24,829 bases of DNA, taken from the NCBI GenBank assembly GCA_002440235.1, contig DJRZ01000044.1, positions 1 through 24,829 of the forward strand. Direction: 5' to 3'. Under the pieces are notes generated by a model. That model ran no database searches. It was not told the DNA's origin and saw only the letters and a list, made by a program, of their open reading frames with translations. Below are positions 1-7,892 of the stretch, piece by piece (the stretch's first letter is position 1; each line of letters begins with the position of its first letter). Source of the stretch: Alphaproteobacteria bacterium UBA6347 (GTDB taxonomy: Bacteria; Pseudomonadota; Alphaproteobacteria; CAAGCB01; CAG-977). The translations under genes were made by a program, and so were the position numbers.

Positions 1-129
1 TAGGCGGGTGGGTATCTTTTTTGGGAAAAAATCAAGGATAAACAACGGCTTTGCCGAAAAATGCGTTGACGGCGGCGAAACGAATCGGGCAAACTGATTC
101 ATATTCGGACATCAAGAGGGGGAAAGACG

Positions 130-1686
130 ATGAAGCTGGAAATTTTAATGGCTCTGGGCGGGCTGTTGTTGTTGATGTGCGTGTTTGCCAACCGTATTTC
201 CAGCAAGCTGGGCATACCGTCTTTGCTGGTGTTTCTGGCGGTCGGCATGATCGCGGGGTCGGACGGCGCGGGAATCCAGTTTTATTCCGCGGAACTGAGC
301 AATTACATCGGGTCGTTCGCGCTGGCGTTCATTCTGTTTTCGGGCGGGCTGGAATCGAATTGGGAATCCATTAAAAGCGTGTTGGGGCGCGGCACCGTGC
401 TGGCGACGGCGGGGGTGGCTCTGACGGCTTTATTCATGTTCCTGCTGTCCTTTTACGTTTTGGAAATGCCGTTCGCGATCGCTTTGCTGCTCAGCGTCAT
501 TCTGTCGTCGACGGACGCGCCCGCCGTGTTCAATATTCTGCGGACGAACGGGCTTTATCTGAACAATCCGAAATTGAAATCCGTTCTGGAATACGAATCG
601 GGATCGAACGACCCGATGGCGGTGATTCTGTCGGTCGGGGCGATCGCCTATCTGACGGCGGGGGACGGTTTTTCGGCGTCGAACCTGATCGTGATGCTGA
701 TTCTGCAAATGGGGCTGGGGACGATTCTGGGCTACGGTCTGGGCGTGCTGGCTCTGGCGGTTTTGAAAAAGTTTTCGTTCGTGTACCAAGGGCTGTATCC
801 CGTTTTCGGCGTCAGCGTCGTCTGCCTGATCTTTTCGCTGACGCAACTGGTCGGAGGCAGCGGCTATCTGGCGCTGTACATCGCGGGAATCGTGCTGGGC
901 AACGCGTCGTATCCGTATAAAAACCCGTTCGTTCAGTTTCAATCCGCGCTGTCGTGGGTGATGCAGATTCTGATGTTCCTGACGCTGGGGCTGTTCGTCA
1001 ATCCCAAAGAGCTGGGCGGTCTGTTCGGAACGGCTTTGAGCGCGACGGTCTGCCTGATCATGGTGGCGCGTCCGCTGGCGGTGTTCGTCTGTCTGGCGAA
1101 AAGCGAATACACCCGCGGCGAAAAGCTGTTCGTCAGCTGGGCGGGGCTGAAAGGCGCCGTGCCGATCATTCTGGCGACGTATCCGCTGATGAATCATGTC
1201 GAAGGCGCGCAAGAGCTGTTCAACGTGATTTTCTTTCTGGTGATCGTGTCCGTTTTGCTGCAAGGTCAGACGCTGGCGTCTTTGGCGCGTTTTCTGAACC
1301 TCAGCCACGACACGCCGACGCCGGAGGAATTGCGCGAAATGGGCGAACCGATCGGCAGACCGTCGGGCGAGGGCGAACCCCGAATCTTCATTTCGGTCAA
1401 ATCGGCGTTTTCCCGTCTTGTCATGGAAATCATCAGAGTGCTGTTCGTCCACGTCGACTGGCGGATTCACGATGAAAGCGAAGAGGCGGAAATGTCCGAC
1501 GGGCGCCGCCGCTGGAACGGGATAAAACGCCGCGGGCACGCGATGCTGGAACGAATCCACGCCTATTGCGCCGAAACGGACAAAGCCGAAGCCCGCCGCA
1601 AAGCCGACGAGGAAGCCGAACGCAGAAAATCGGACGGAAAGCCGATGTTCGTCCGTTTCCGTCATTTGGATCGCGACCGCAAATAA
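130..1686 (+). CDS. CPA1-family K+(Na+)/H+ antiporter, NhaP2/CvrA-like
   Basis: Predicted inner-membrane antiporter exchanging protons for K+ or Na+, for ion and pH balance. The 518-aa product has about twelve hydrophobic segments across residues 1-390. It carries motifs typical of the NhaP2 branch: SSTDAPAVF at 126-134 and the ESGSNDP stretch around 156-162, whose Asn-Asp pair is the expected ion-binding site in CPA1 transporters. From about residue 395 the tail is hydrophilic and rich in Arg, Lys and Glu. It does not look like the TrkA_C/RCK regulatory domain that E. coli NhaP2 carries, so gating by that domain may be absent or replaced. The ATG at 130 follows an AGAGGGGGAAAG ribosome binding site. 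The next gene, mrp, is 72 bp downstream and probably has its own promoter. The family is secure; the transported ion (K+ or Na+) is inferred. Confidence 0.93.
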   Translation: MKLEILMALGGLLLLMCVFANRISSKLGIPSLLVFLAVGMIAGSDGAGIQFYSAELSNYIGSFALAFILFSGGLESNWESIKSVLGRGTVLATAGVALTALFMFLLSFYVLEMPFAIALLLSVILSSTDAPAVFNILRTNGLYLNNPKLKSVLEYESGSNDPMAVILSVGAIAYLTAGDGFSASNLIVMLILQMGLGTILGYGLGVLALAVLKKFSFVYQGLYPVFGVSVVCLIFSLTQLVGGSGYLALYIAGIVLGNASYPYKNPFVQFQSALSWVMQILMFLTLGLFVNPKELGGLFGTALSATVCLIMVARPLAVFVCLAKSEYTRGEKLFVSWAGLKGAVPIILATYPLMNHVEGAQELFNVIFFLVIVSVLLQGQTLASLARFLNLSHDTPTPEELREMGEPIGRPSGEGEPRIFISVKSAFSRLVMEIIRVLFVHVDWRIHDESEEAEMSDGRRRWNGIKRRGHAMLERIHAYCAETDKAEARRKADEEAERRKSDGKPMFVRFRHLDRDRK

Positions 1687-1700
1687 ATCGCCTGTTCCGG

Positions 1701-1729
1701 TTGACGCGGCTGTTTCTTCGGCGTAAGAA
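1701..1729 (+). promoter_or_regulatory. Putative sigma70 promoter of mrp
   Basis: TTGACG at 1701-1706 is separated by 17 bp from TAAGAA at 1724-1729, with the mrp start about 30 bp downstream. The -35 box is strong and identical to those at 7108 and 11384. The -10 box matches consensus poorly, at three of six positions. Transcription from the antiporter gene could also continue into mrp, because I see no terminator between them. Confidence 0.45.
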
Positions 1730-1758
1730 CGGTTTGTCATAACTTTACGGAGCTTGAA

Positions 1759-2580
1759 ATGTCGGAATGCAATCACGATTGCGCGTCCTGCCGCGCGAAA
1801 TGCGGCGAACGCGGGGAAATTCAAAAAGACGCGCCGAAGCCGTCGTCCAAAATCAAAAAGGTGATCGGCGTCGTCAGCGGCAAGGGCGGCGTCGGCAAAT
1901 CGTCGGTCACGTCCATGCTGGCGGTGGCGATGAACCGCCGCGGACACAAAACGGCGATTCTGGACGCCGACATTACCGGACCGTCCATTCCCCGCGCGTT
2001 CGGCGTGACGCAAAAGGCTTTCGGAAACAAGGACGGCATCTTTCCCGCCGAAACCGACGGCGGCATCGAAATCATGTCGGTCAACATGCTGCTGGAACAC
2101 GACAGCGATCCCGTTTTGTGGCGCGGATCCGTCATCAGCGGAACGGTGCGCCAGTTCTGGACGGACGTTTTGTGGAACGACGTCGACATGATGTTCGTCG
2201 ATATGCCGCCCGGAACGGGGGACGTGCCGCTGACGGTGTTCCAGTCCCTGCCCGTCGACGGTGTCGTCGTCGTCACGTCGCCGCAGGAACTGGTGTCGAT
2301 GATCGTCGGCAAAGCGGTTAAAATGGCGCAGATGATGAATGTTCCCGTCATCGGTCTGGTTGAAAACATGTCGTATTTCAAATGTCCGGACTGCGGCGCG
2401 GAACACGAGATTTTCGGAAAATCGCATTTGAAAAAAACGGCGGTGGAATACGGCATCGAACACACCGCGCGTCTGCCGGTCGATCCCGCCGTCGCGGCAG
2501 CGTGCGACGCGGGCAAAGCCGAAGAGCTGGACGCGTCCGCAATCGCGCCGATCGCCGACGTGCTGGAAAAGATGATTTAA
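1759..2580 (+). CDS. mrp: Iron-sulfur cluster carrier ATPase, ApbC/Mrp/Nbp35 family
   Basis: Cytoplasmic P-loop ATPase of the MinD/Mrp family, which binds and hands on [4Fe-4S] clusters to target apoproteins. The 273-aa product has the deviant Walker A GKGGVGKS at 41-48, the ADITGPSIPR segment at 70-79, VDMPPGTGD at 147-155 and the CPDC cluster-binding pair at 209-212. Unusually for a proteobacterium, it lacks the N-terminal MIP18/DUF59 domain. Instead it begins with a short cysteine cluster, Cys4, Cys8, Cys11 and Cys15. That layout, from memory, is more common in Firmicutes, Bacteroidetes, deltaproteobacterial and Nbp35-like proteins. The start is supported by a CGGAG ribosome binding site about 8 bp upstream. 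A strong intrinsic terminator follows at 2602-2634. The family is certain; acquisition by transfer is only a hypothesis. Confidence 0.95.
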   Translation: MSECNHDCASCRAKCGERGEIQKDAPKPSSKIKKVIGVVSGKGGVGKSSVTSMLAVAMNRRGHKTAILDADITGPSIPRAFGVTQKAFGNKDGIFPAETDGGIEIMSVNMLLEHDSDPVLWRGSVISGTVRQFWTDVLWNDVDMMFVDMPPGTGDVPLTVFQSLPVDGVVVVTSPQELVSMIVGKAVKMAQMMNVPVIGLVENMSYFKCPDCGAEHEIFGKSHLKKTAVEYGIEHTARLPVDPAVAAACDAGKAEELDASAIAPIADVLEKMI

Positions 2581-2601
2581 CGGCTTTTTTTAGACACGGA
2601 A

Positions 2602-2634
2602 ACAGCCCGCGGGACGAACCCGCGGGCTGTTTTT
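2602..2634 (+). terminator. Rho-independent terminator after mrp
   Basis: A perfect 12-bp stem (ACAGCCCGCGGG, 2602-2613, with its complement at 2619-2630) has a 5-nt loop and runs into a T tract ending at 2634. It lies 21 bp after the mrp stop codon and between convergent genes. The T tract favours action on the + strand, although the stem could also hinder pepN transcripts arriving on the - strand. Confidence 0.92.
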
Positions 2635-2654
2635 CGTTCGGGCGACCGTCCCCG

Positions 2655-5318
2655 TCAGTCGGACAGGGATTTCGTCACCAGTTCAAAGACGTTTTTGCTC
2701 AGTCCCTTTTTATCCAGAACTTTTTGCAAAGCGGCTTTCATCATTTCCTGACGTTTCGCGTCAAACCGTTTCCAGCGCATCATCGGGCGCACCATGTGGC
2801 ACGCCATTTGCGGATTGAATTCGTCGACCTTGATCGCCATTTCGGCGGCAAGGGCGTATCCCGACCCGTCGGCTTTGTGAAATTCCGGCTGGTTGTAGGC
2901 GAAACCGCCCATCACGGAACGCAGCTTGTTCGGGTTTTTGATGTTGAACGCGGGGTGTTCCATCAGCTTTCTGACAACCGAAACCGCGTCGGGGCGGTCG
3001 GCGCAGGCGCACGAAAACAGCCATTTGTTGATCACGCCGTCGTCGTGTTTGTAGTGCTGATAGAAATCCTCCATGATTTCGTCGCGTTTCGGGTCTTTGG
3101 AATTGGAACAGATGTTCATCGCCGCCAGTTTGTCGGACATGTTGTCGGCGTCGAAATACTGCTTTTGCACCATTTGGTCGATTTCTTCGATTTCCAAGTT
3201 GCCGAGGAACGACAAAGCCATGTTTTTCAGCGACCGCTTCGCCGCGTCCGCCGTCGTGAACCGGTACGGTTCTGCGCTTGTGTCGTTTTCGCGGTACGCC
3301 GCCAGCAATTCCCGTTTGTAGCGGGTCGCCAGCGTTTTTTTGATTTGCGCGCGCACGACGTGAATCGCGTCGACGTCGACGACGTCCATCTTTTCCGCCA
3401 TGTAGTTTTCCTGCGGCAGGGTGATCAGACGCGCGATGTAGGCGGGATTTTCCGTCTTGTTCGTCAGGTATTCGCCCCACAGCTTGACGTATTCTTCGTT
3501 CAAAGCGGGCTCTTTTTCGCCGTTTTGAACCGCCTTGATCATCTGCATCATCAGTTTGATCGCGTACTGCTGCGACGCGTCCCAGCGGTTGAACAGGTCG
3601 GAATCGTAACGCGCCTGATGAATCCGCTGTTCGTCGGTGTAGTCCATCACGAAGTTGATCGGGGCGGTAAAGTCGCGGTTCGCGGACAGGACGGGTTCTT
3701 CGGCGACGTCGACGAACGTGAACGTCTGTTCGGGTTCGCGCAAAACGATGATGCGCGACGTTCCGACCGGCTTGTCCTCGCCTTCCAGACGCAGGGGCAT
3801 GTCCTTGCCGTCCGCGCCGATCAGACCGATTCCCAGCGGAATCACGAACGGCAGTTTGACGGGCTGGTTCGGGGTGGGCTTCGTTTCCTGTTTCAGCGTC
3901 AGAACGTATTTTTTCGCCGCCGCGTCATAGACCGCGTCCGCCGTCACGGTCGGCGTTCCCGCCTGCGAATACCAGCGTTTGAACTGCGTCAGATCGGCGT
4001 GGTTGGCGTCCTCCTGACATTTGGCGAAATCGTCGATCGTCACCGCCTGTCCGTCGTGGCGCGTGAAGTACAGCGCGCAGCCTTTCAGGAAATTTTCCCT
4101 GCCGAACAGCTTTTCGTACATGCGAATGACCTCCGCGCCCTTGTCATACACGGTCGCGGTGTAATAGTTGTTGATTTCCAGATAGGATTCGGGACGCACC
4201 GAATGCGCCAAAGGACCGGCGTCCTCGGGGAACTGGCGGGTGCGCAGGTCGAACACGTCGTTGATGCGGTTCAGGGAACGGTTGTGCATGTCGCGCGAAA
4301 ATTCCTGATCGCGGTAGACGGTGAATCCCTCTTTCAGCGACAGGTTGAACCAGTCGCGCGCGGTCACGCGGTCGCCCGACCAGTTGTGGAAATATTCGTG
4401 GGCGATGACGCCTTCGACGTGGGCGAAATCGATGTCCGTGCCGACGTCTTTGTTCACCAGCGCGCAGGACGTGTTAAAGATGTTCAGCCCCTTGTTTTCC
4501 ATCGCGCCCATGTTGAAATAGGACACGGCGACGATGTTGAACAGGTCGAGATCGTATTCCAGTCCGAAAACGTCTTCGTCCCATTTCATCGCGCGTTTCA
4601 GGGATTCCAGCGCGAACGACGCCTGATTTTCATAGCCGTGTTCGACGTAGATGCCCAGCTTGACGTCGCGTCCCGATTTCGTTTTGTACGAATCGTGCAG
4701 GGACGCCAGATCGCCGCCGACGACGGCGAACAGGTAGCACGGCTTTTTAAACGGGTCGCGCCAGACGACTTTGTGGCGTCCGTCGGGCAGATCCGCCGTT
4801 TCGACGGGATTGCCGTTCGACAACAGGACGGGATACTTTTTCTTGTCCGCGATCAGGGTCGTGGTGAAACTGCTCATCACGTCGGGGTGGTCCAGATAAT
4901 AGGTGATGCAGCGGAAGCCCTCCGGTTCGTTCTGCGTGCAGAGCGTGCCGTTGGAATAGTACAGCCCTTCCAGCCAGGTGTTGGCTTTGGGGTGGATTTC
5001 CGTGCCGATTTGCAGCGTGAATTTTTCGGGCGGGTTGAAAACCGTCAGCGATTTCGGCGTGACTTCGTATTCGTCGGGATTCAATTCGCGTCCGTCCATT
5101 TTAACGTATTTGAACGTCAGGCGGTTGCCGTCCAGAATCAGCGGGCGCACTCCCGCCGCACGGTCGTAGTCGCTGACGACGCGCAAGGTCGAATCCACTT
5201 GCGTGTCGTCTTCGTCCAGATCGAAAACCAAATCGATCGAATCGATTTTGAAATCGGGCTTTTTGTAATCTTTCAGATATTTCATCTGCGGCTTTTGCGC
5301 CGCGTCGTTTTCAAACAT
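2655..5318 (-). CDS. pepN: Aminopeptidase N (M1 family zinc metallopeptidase)
   Basis: Broad-specificity cytoplasmic aminopeptidase that removes N-terminal residues in the last steps of protein turnover. The 887-aa product shows the exopeptidase motif GAMEN at 271-275, which binds the free N-terminus. The zinc site is HEYFH at 307-311 with the third ligand Glu330 in NLSLKEG. Length and domain order fit the bacterial PepN form of about 870-890 aa: an N-terminal beta domain, the catalytic domain, an Ig-like domain and a helical C-terminal domain. An in-frame TTG lies six codons upstream, but AGAGGA (5324-5329) is five nucleotides before the ATG at 5318 and falls inside that extension, so the ATG is the likely start. 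It converges on mrp across the terminator. Identification is very secure. Confidence 0.97.
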   Translation of the reverse strand: MFENDAAQKPQMKYLKDYKKPDFKIDSIDLVFDLDEDDTQVDSTLRVVSDYDRAAGVRPLILDGNRLTFKYVKMDGRELNPDEYEVTPKSLTVFNPPEKFTLQIGTEIHPKANTWLEGLYYSNGTLCTQNEPEGFRCITYYLDHPDVMSSFTTTLIADKKKYPVLLSNGNPVETADLPDGRHKVVWRDPFKKPCYLFAVVGGDLASLHDSYKTKSGRDVKLGIYVEHGYENQASFALESLKRAMKWDEDVFGLEYDLDLFNIVAVSYFNMGAMENKGLNIFNTSCALVNKDVGTDIDFAHVEGVIAHEYFHNWSGDRVTARDWFNLSLKEGFTVYRDQEFSRDMHNRSLNRINDVFDLRTRQFPEDAGPLAHSVRPESYLEINNYYTATVYDKGAEVIRMYEKLFGRENFLKGCALYFTRHDGQAVTIDDFAKCQEDANHADLTQFKRWYSQAGTPTVTADAVYDAAAKKYVLTLKQETKPTPNQPVKLPFVIPLGIGLIGADGKDMPLRLEGEDKPVGTSRIIVLREPEQTFTFVDVAEEPVLSANRDFTAPINFVMDYTDEQRIHQARYDSDLFNRWDASQQYAIKLMMQMIKAVQNGEKEPALNEEYVKLWGEYLTNKTENPAYIARLITLPQENYMAEKMDVVDVDAIHVVRAQIKKTLATRYKRELLAAYRENDTSAEPYRFTTADAAKRSLKNMALSFLGNLEIEEIDQMVQKQYFDADNMSDKLAAMNICSNSKDPKRDEIMEDFYQHYKHDDGVINKWLFSCACADRPDAVSVVRKLMEHPAFNIKNPNKLRSVMGGFAYNQPEFHKADGSGYALAAEMAIKVDEFNPQMACHMVRPMMRWKRFDAKRQEMMKAALQKVLDKKGLSKNVFELVTKSLSD

Positions 5319-5323
5319 GCGTA

Positions 5324-5329
5324 TCCTCT
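5324..5329 (-). promoter_or_regulatory. Ribosome binding site that fixes the pepN start
   Basis: AGAGGA on the - strand is followed by a 5-nt spacer and the ATG at 5318. It overlaps the six-codon TTG extension and so argues against the longer N-terminus. Confidence 0.8.
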
Positions 5330-5389
5330 TTGCCAAGTTTTTTCTTATTACTTAGCCTTTTTTCCGGTTAAATCAAGGAAAATAAAAGT

Positions 5390-6019
5390 TTATTTCAGAC
5401 GCACCGTGCGGCTGGCGTAGGGTTCCGCGCCGTATCTGTTTTCGCCGAAGCTTCCCTTTGCCAGACACAGGTACAGGCAAAACAGCGCCGACAGGCACAA
5501 CAGCGCGACGACCGCCCAGACGCCGGCGGCGGGGACGCCTTTCAGCACGCCGGAATAGACCAGCGCCAGAACCAGCGACAGGCACAGCGTGAACGCCAGC
5601 CAAAAGGCGGAACTGCCGGAATCGTGAAACCGCTTGGTCAAAACGGCGCAAAAAACGTAAAAGGACAAAACGCCGCCCGTGACCGACAGCGTCGCCGATC
5701 CCGCCAGCATGGCGCACAGGGCGGGCAGGGGCAGAAACAGCGCCGCCGCCGCCAGAAACACGGTCAGCTGGTCGCGCGATATCCGCCCGCGCGGGGAAAA
5801 CAAAAACCAGAACAGCCAGTCGAGCTTCGCTTTGACCGGAGTGGACAGCGTGTACACGTCGACGCACGCGCCGTTTTCGGATTCGAAATCGACCCGCGCA
5901 CCTTCCAGCGGGATGCCCGCGCGGCAGACGGGCAGGGCGAACGTGTAGCGCGCGCCGTCGTCCCCGCGAACCAGTCCCGAATCCGATTTCAAATCCACGT
6001 TTAAAACAGTACCCTGCAT
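5390..6019 (-). CDS. Cold-shock-like domain fused to a DUF805 membrane domain
   Basis: Function unknown; predicted inner-membrane protein of 209 aa. Residues 1-60 resemble an OB-fold/cold-shock module, with GTVLNVDLKSDSGLV followed by a DDGARYTF stretch, although it may be divergent. Residues 66-205 match DUF805 (YhaH/YhaI-like): a WLFWFLFSPRGRISR entry, the conserved KRFHDSG at 129-135, several hydrophobic segments between about 86 and 186, and a closing GSFGENRYG at 189-197. A soluble nucleic-acid-binding-like module ahead of four membrane helices is an uncommon layout. The ATG at 6019 has a clear GGGGGA ribosome binding site. It is divergent from mutY and lies 71 bp upstream of pepN on the same strand, so the two could be cotranscribed. 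The DUF805 assignment is good; the cold-shock part is less certain. Confidence 0.85.
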   Translation of the reverse strand: MQGTVLNVDLKSDSGLVRGDDGARYTFALPVCRAGIPLEGARVDFESENGACVDVYTLSTPVKAKLDWLFWFLFSPRGRISRDQLTVFLAAAALFLPLPALCAMLAGSATLSVTGGVLSFYVFCAVLTKRFHDSGSSAFWLAFTLCLSLVLALVYSGVLKGVPAAGVWAVVALLCLSALFCLYLCLAKGSFGENRYGAEPYASRTVRLK

Positions 6020-6093
6020 CGCTTCCCCCGTAAAATTAAAGTTGCTTTCGCCGCCGGATATGGCTTAGTTTCCTTCCAAAAGGCGATTTAAGA

Positions 6094-7098
6094 ATGACTC
6101 TAACCGAAAAACTGGCGAAATGGTATGAAAAAAACGGGCGCGACCTGCCGTGGCGCGCGAAAGGCGGCGCGCATTCCGATCCGTACGCCGTCTGGGTGTC
6201 CGAAATCATGCTGCAGCAGACGACGGTTAAAACCGTCCTGCCGTATTTCGAACGGTTTATGAAACGGTTCCCGACCGTGCGGGATCTGGCGGCGGCGGAA
6301 ACGGACGAGGTGCTGCTGTACTGGCAGGGACTGGGATACTACACGCGCGCCAGAAAACTGCACGAATGCGCCAAGGCGGTCGTCGAACGCCACGGCGGGA
6401 AATTTCCGGCAGACCGCGGCGAATTGAAACGTCTGCCGGGGATCGGGGCGTACACGTCGGCGGCGGTCGCGTCGTTCGGATTCAATCTGCCCGAAGCCGT
6501 CGTCGACGGCAACGTCGTTCGCGTGCTGACCCGATTGAACGGGTGGACCGACCCCGTTTCGCAAATCGCGGACAAAATCGAATCGTTCGCCGTCGAACTG
6601 ACCCGCGCGTCCCGATGCCCCGCCGATCACGCATCGGCGATGATGGATCTGGGGGCGACGGTCTGCACTCCGCGCGCGCCGCTGTGCGCGTTCTGCCCGT
6701 GGCGGGACGGCTGTCGGGCGTTCGGGGACGGTTCGACCGACCGGATTCCGAACGTCGCGAAAATGAAAAAAGCCGTTAAAAAAGGCTACGCGTTCTGGAT
6801 TGAAAACGGCGCGGGCGAGGTCTTTATCCGCAAACGCGCGGAAAAAGGACTGCTGTCCGGACTGACGGAACTGCCGTGGAACACGGACGAAAGCCTGCCG
6901 TTCGCGTCGGACTGGATCGTGACGGACAAAACGGTCAAGCACGTTTTCACGCATTTCGACCTGACGCTGACGATCGTCCGGACGCGGGCGGACGCCGTTC
7001 CCGATTCCGACGGCTTTTTCGTTCCGCCGTCGCGGTTCGGGGGCTATCCGTTTTCGACGCTGATGAAAAAAGTCGTCGCCAAAGCGAAAAAATCGTAA
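6094..7098 (+). CDS. mutY: A/G-specific adenine DNA glycosylase
   Basis: Base-excision repair enzyme that removes adenine mispaired with 8-oxoguanine. The 334-aa product starts with the MutY signature around LPWR (18-21) and SEIMLQQT (36-43), where Glu37 is the expected catalytic acid. It has the helix-hairpin-helix LPGIGAYT at 114-121 and the catalytic Asp138 in VVDGN. The [4Fe-4S] ligands Cys191, Cys198, Cys201 and Cys207 have the classical C-x6-C-x2-C-x5-C spacing. The C-terminal third (about 222-330) is the NUDIX-like 8-oxoG recognition domain, with the FTHFDLTL element that follows the family pattern. The start is at ATG 6094 with a modest AAGG upstream. It is divergent from the DUF805 gene. 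Identification is secure. Confidence 0.97.
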   Translation: MTLTEKLAKWYEKNGRDLPWRAKGGAHSDPYAVWVSEIMLQQTTVKTVLPYFERFMKRFPTVRDLAAAETDEVLLYWQGLGYYTRARKLHECAKAVVERHGGKFPADRGELKRLPGIGAYTSAAVASFGFNLPEAVVDGNVVRVLTRLNGWTDPVSQIADKIESFAVELTRASRCPADHASAMMDLGATVCTPRAPLCAFCPWRDGCRAFGDGSTDRIPNVAKMKKAVKKGYAFWIENGAGEVFIRKRAEKGLLSGLTELPWNTDESLPFASDWIVTDKTVKHVFTHFDLTLTIVRTRADAVPDSDGFFVPPSRFGGYPFSTLMKKVVAKAKKS

Positions 7099-7107
7099 AA
7101 AAAAAGT

Positions 7108-7136
7108 TTGACGCGTCAATCTTTCGGGGGTATCTT
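7108..7136 (+). promoter_or_regulatory. Strong sigma70-type promoter of the 212-aa orphan
   Basis: TTGACG at 7108-7113 is followed by a 17-bp spacer and TATCTT at 7131-7136, which is close to sigma70 consensus at both boxes. The expected transcription start near 7143 would leave a leader of about 25 nt with a GAAAGGA ribosome binding site before the ATG at 7168. This is among the best promoter matches in the window. Confidence 0.8.
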
Positions 7137-7167
7137 CTGTTTCAGAAAGTTTGAAAGGACAAACATT

Positions 7168-7806
7168 ATGTCTGATAGATTTGATTCTGTTGAAAGCGCG
7201 GTTAAATTCATCGAAAACGCCTACGACCGCGGCGGACGGTATCTGGTGGACGGGCGTCCGAAATACACCGCTCACGCCGTCAGAATGGAAGACGAAACGG
7301 GATTGACGGGCATCGCGGGACGTTACAATTTCGTCGACGGGCAAGAGGCGGCTTTCGCCGAATACGGATACCGCAAACGGTTTTTGAAATATTCGACCGC
7401 CGCCAGCTTTATGAAATCCGAAGACCCGATCGCCAGACAAGCCGGGGAATCGTTCAAATCCGAAATGCCCAAGGCGCTGGACGAAATGAACGGCGAAATC
7501 GACAAGCTGGCGCGTCTGAATCCCGAATTGAAGAATTTGAACTACAACAAAAACCACGTTGTGGAAACGTACCGCGCGCTGATCGGCATCACGTCGCAGT
7601 ACAACGTCGACGACATCAACGCCTATCTGCACAATTACCGCACGGGAAAAAAGAATTTCGACGTTTTGAACCGCGCCGAAAAAATCAGCAAGACGACCGG
7701 AATCCGTTTCGGCTGGCAGCCCGCGGCGAAAACGATGGACAAGATCGAACAGCAGTTGGAAACGCGCCGGATCGCGATGATGAAACTCGCCGAAATGTCC
7801 AGATAA
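7168..7806 (+). CDS. Unrecognised soluble protein, 212 aa
   Basis: I do not recognise a family. The product has no signal peptide or membrane segment and is rich in charged and aromatic residues. The first half (to about residue 90) contains a Tyr/Gly-rich stretch including DRGGRYLVDGRPKYTAH. The second half looks mainly helical, with a Lys/Asn-rich middle and a C-terminal helix rich in Met, Arg and Glu. The start at ATG 7168, rather than an upstream in-frame ATG at 7108, is supported by GAAAGGA seven bases before it and by a promoter whose -35 box overlaps the upstream ATG. It forms a single-gene unit: consensus promoter, 213 codons, then a strong hairpin at 7840-7877. That organisation suggests a real, possibly well expressed gene. 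Codon use resembles its neighbours, so there is no sign of recent transfer. Confidence 0.85.
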   Translation: MSDRFDSVESAVKFIENAYDRGGRYLVDGRPKYTAHAVRMEDETGLTGIAGRYNFVDGQEAAFAEYGYRKRFLKYSTAASFMKSEDPIARQAGESFKSEMPKALDEMNGEIDKLARLNPELKNLNYNKNHVVETYRALIGITSQYNVDDINAYLHNYRTGKKNFDVLNRAEKISKTTGIRFGWQPAAKTMDKIEQQLETRRIAMMKLAEMSR

Positions 7807-7839
7807 AACCGAATTTAACTTCCTCCAAGAAGTATGACG

Positions 7840-7878
7840 AAGGAAAGACCGGAGGCGTCGCCGTCCGGTCTTTCCTTT
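7840..7878. terminator. Bidirectional hairpin terminator between convergent genes
   Basis: A perfect 14-bp inverted repeat, AAGGAAAGACCGGA at 7840-7853 with its complement at 7864-7877, surrounds a 10-nt GC-rich loop. It sits between the stop of the 212-aa orphan and the convergent pepF stop. The T tract is short on both strands, so efficiency is uncertain, but the placement and the stem are convincing. Confidence 0.8.
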
Positions 7879-7892
7879 GCGCGTTTCGGAAT

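Noticed and set aside
13..18. TATCTT as a -10 box for the antiporter
   Set aside because: It matches the -10 box at 7131, but any -35 box would lie before base 1 and cannot be checked; it is also more than 100 bp from the ATG.
51..374. Possible 107-aa gene at the start of the window
   Set aside because: It overlaps the antiporter start in another frame and has no ribosome binding site or family resemblance.
430..2463. Open frame of 677 codons on the - strand opposite the antiporter and mrp
   Set aside because: It overlaps two well-identified genes, crosses their intergenic gap and has the same biased Arg/Gln/His-rich composition. It is a codon-bias artefact.
2382..5420. Open frame of 1012 codons on the + strand opposite pepN
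   Set aside because: It is antisense to a clear M1 peptidase, has no ribosome binding site or recognisable domain, and is very rich in Arg, His, Phe and Val. The genes here favour CTG, TTG and TCG codons and avoid TTA, CTA and TCA, which keeps antisense frames open.
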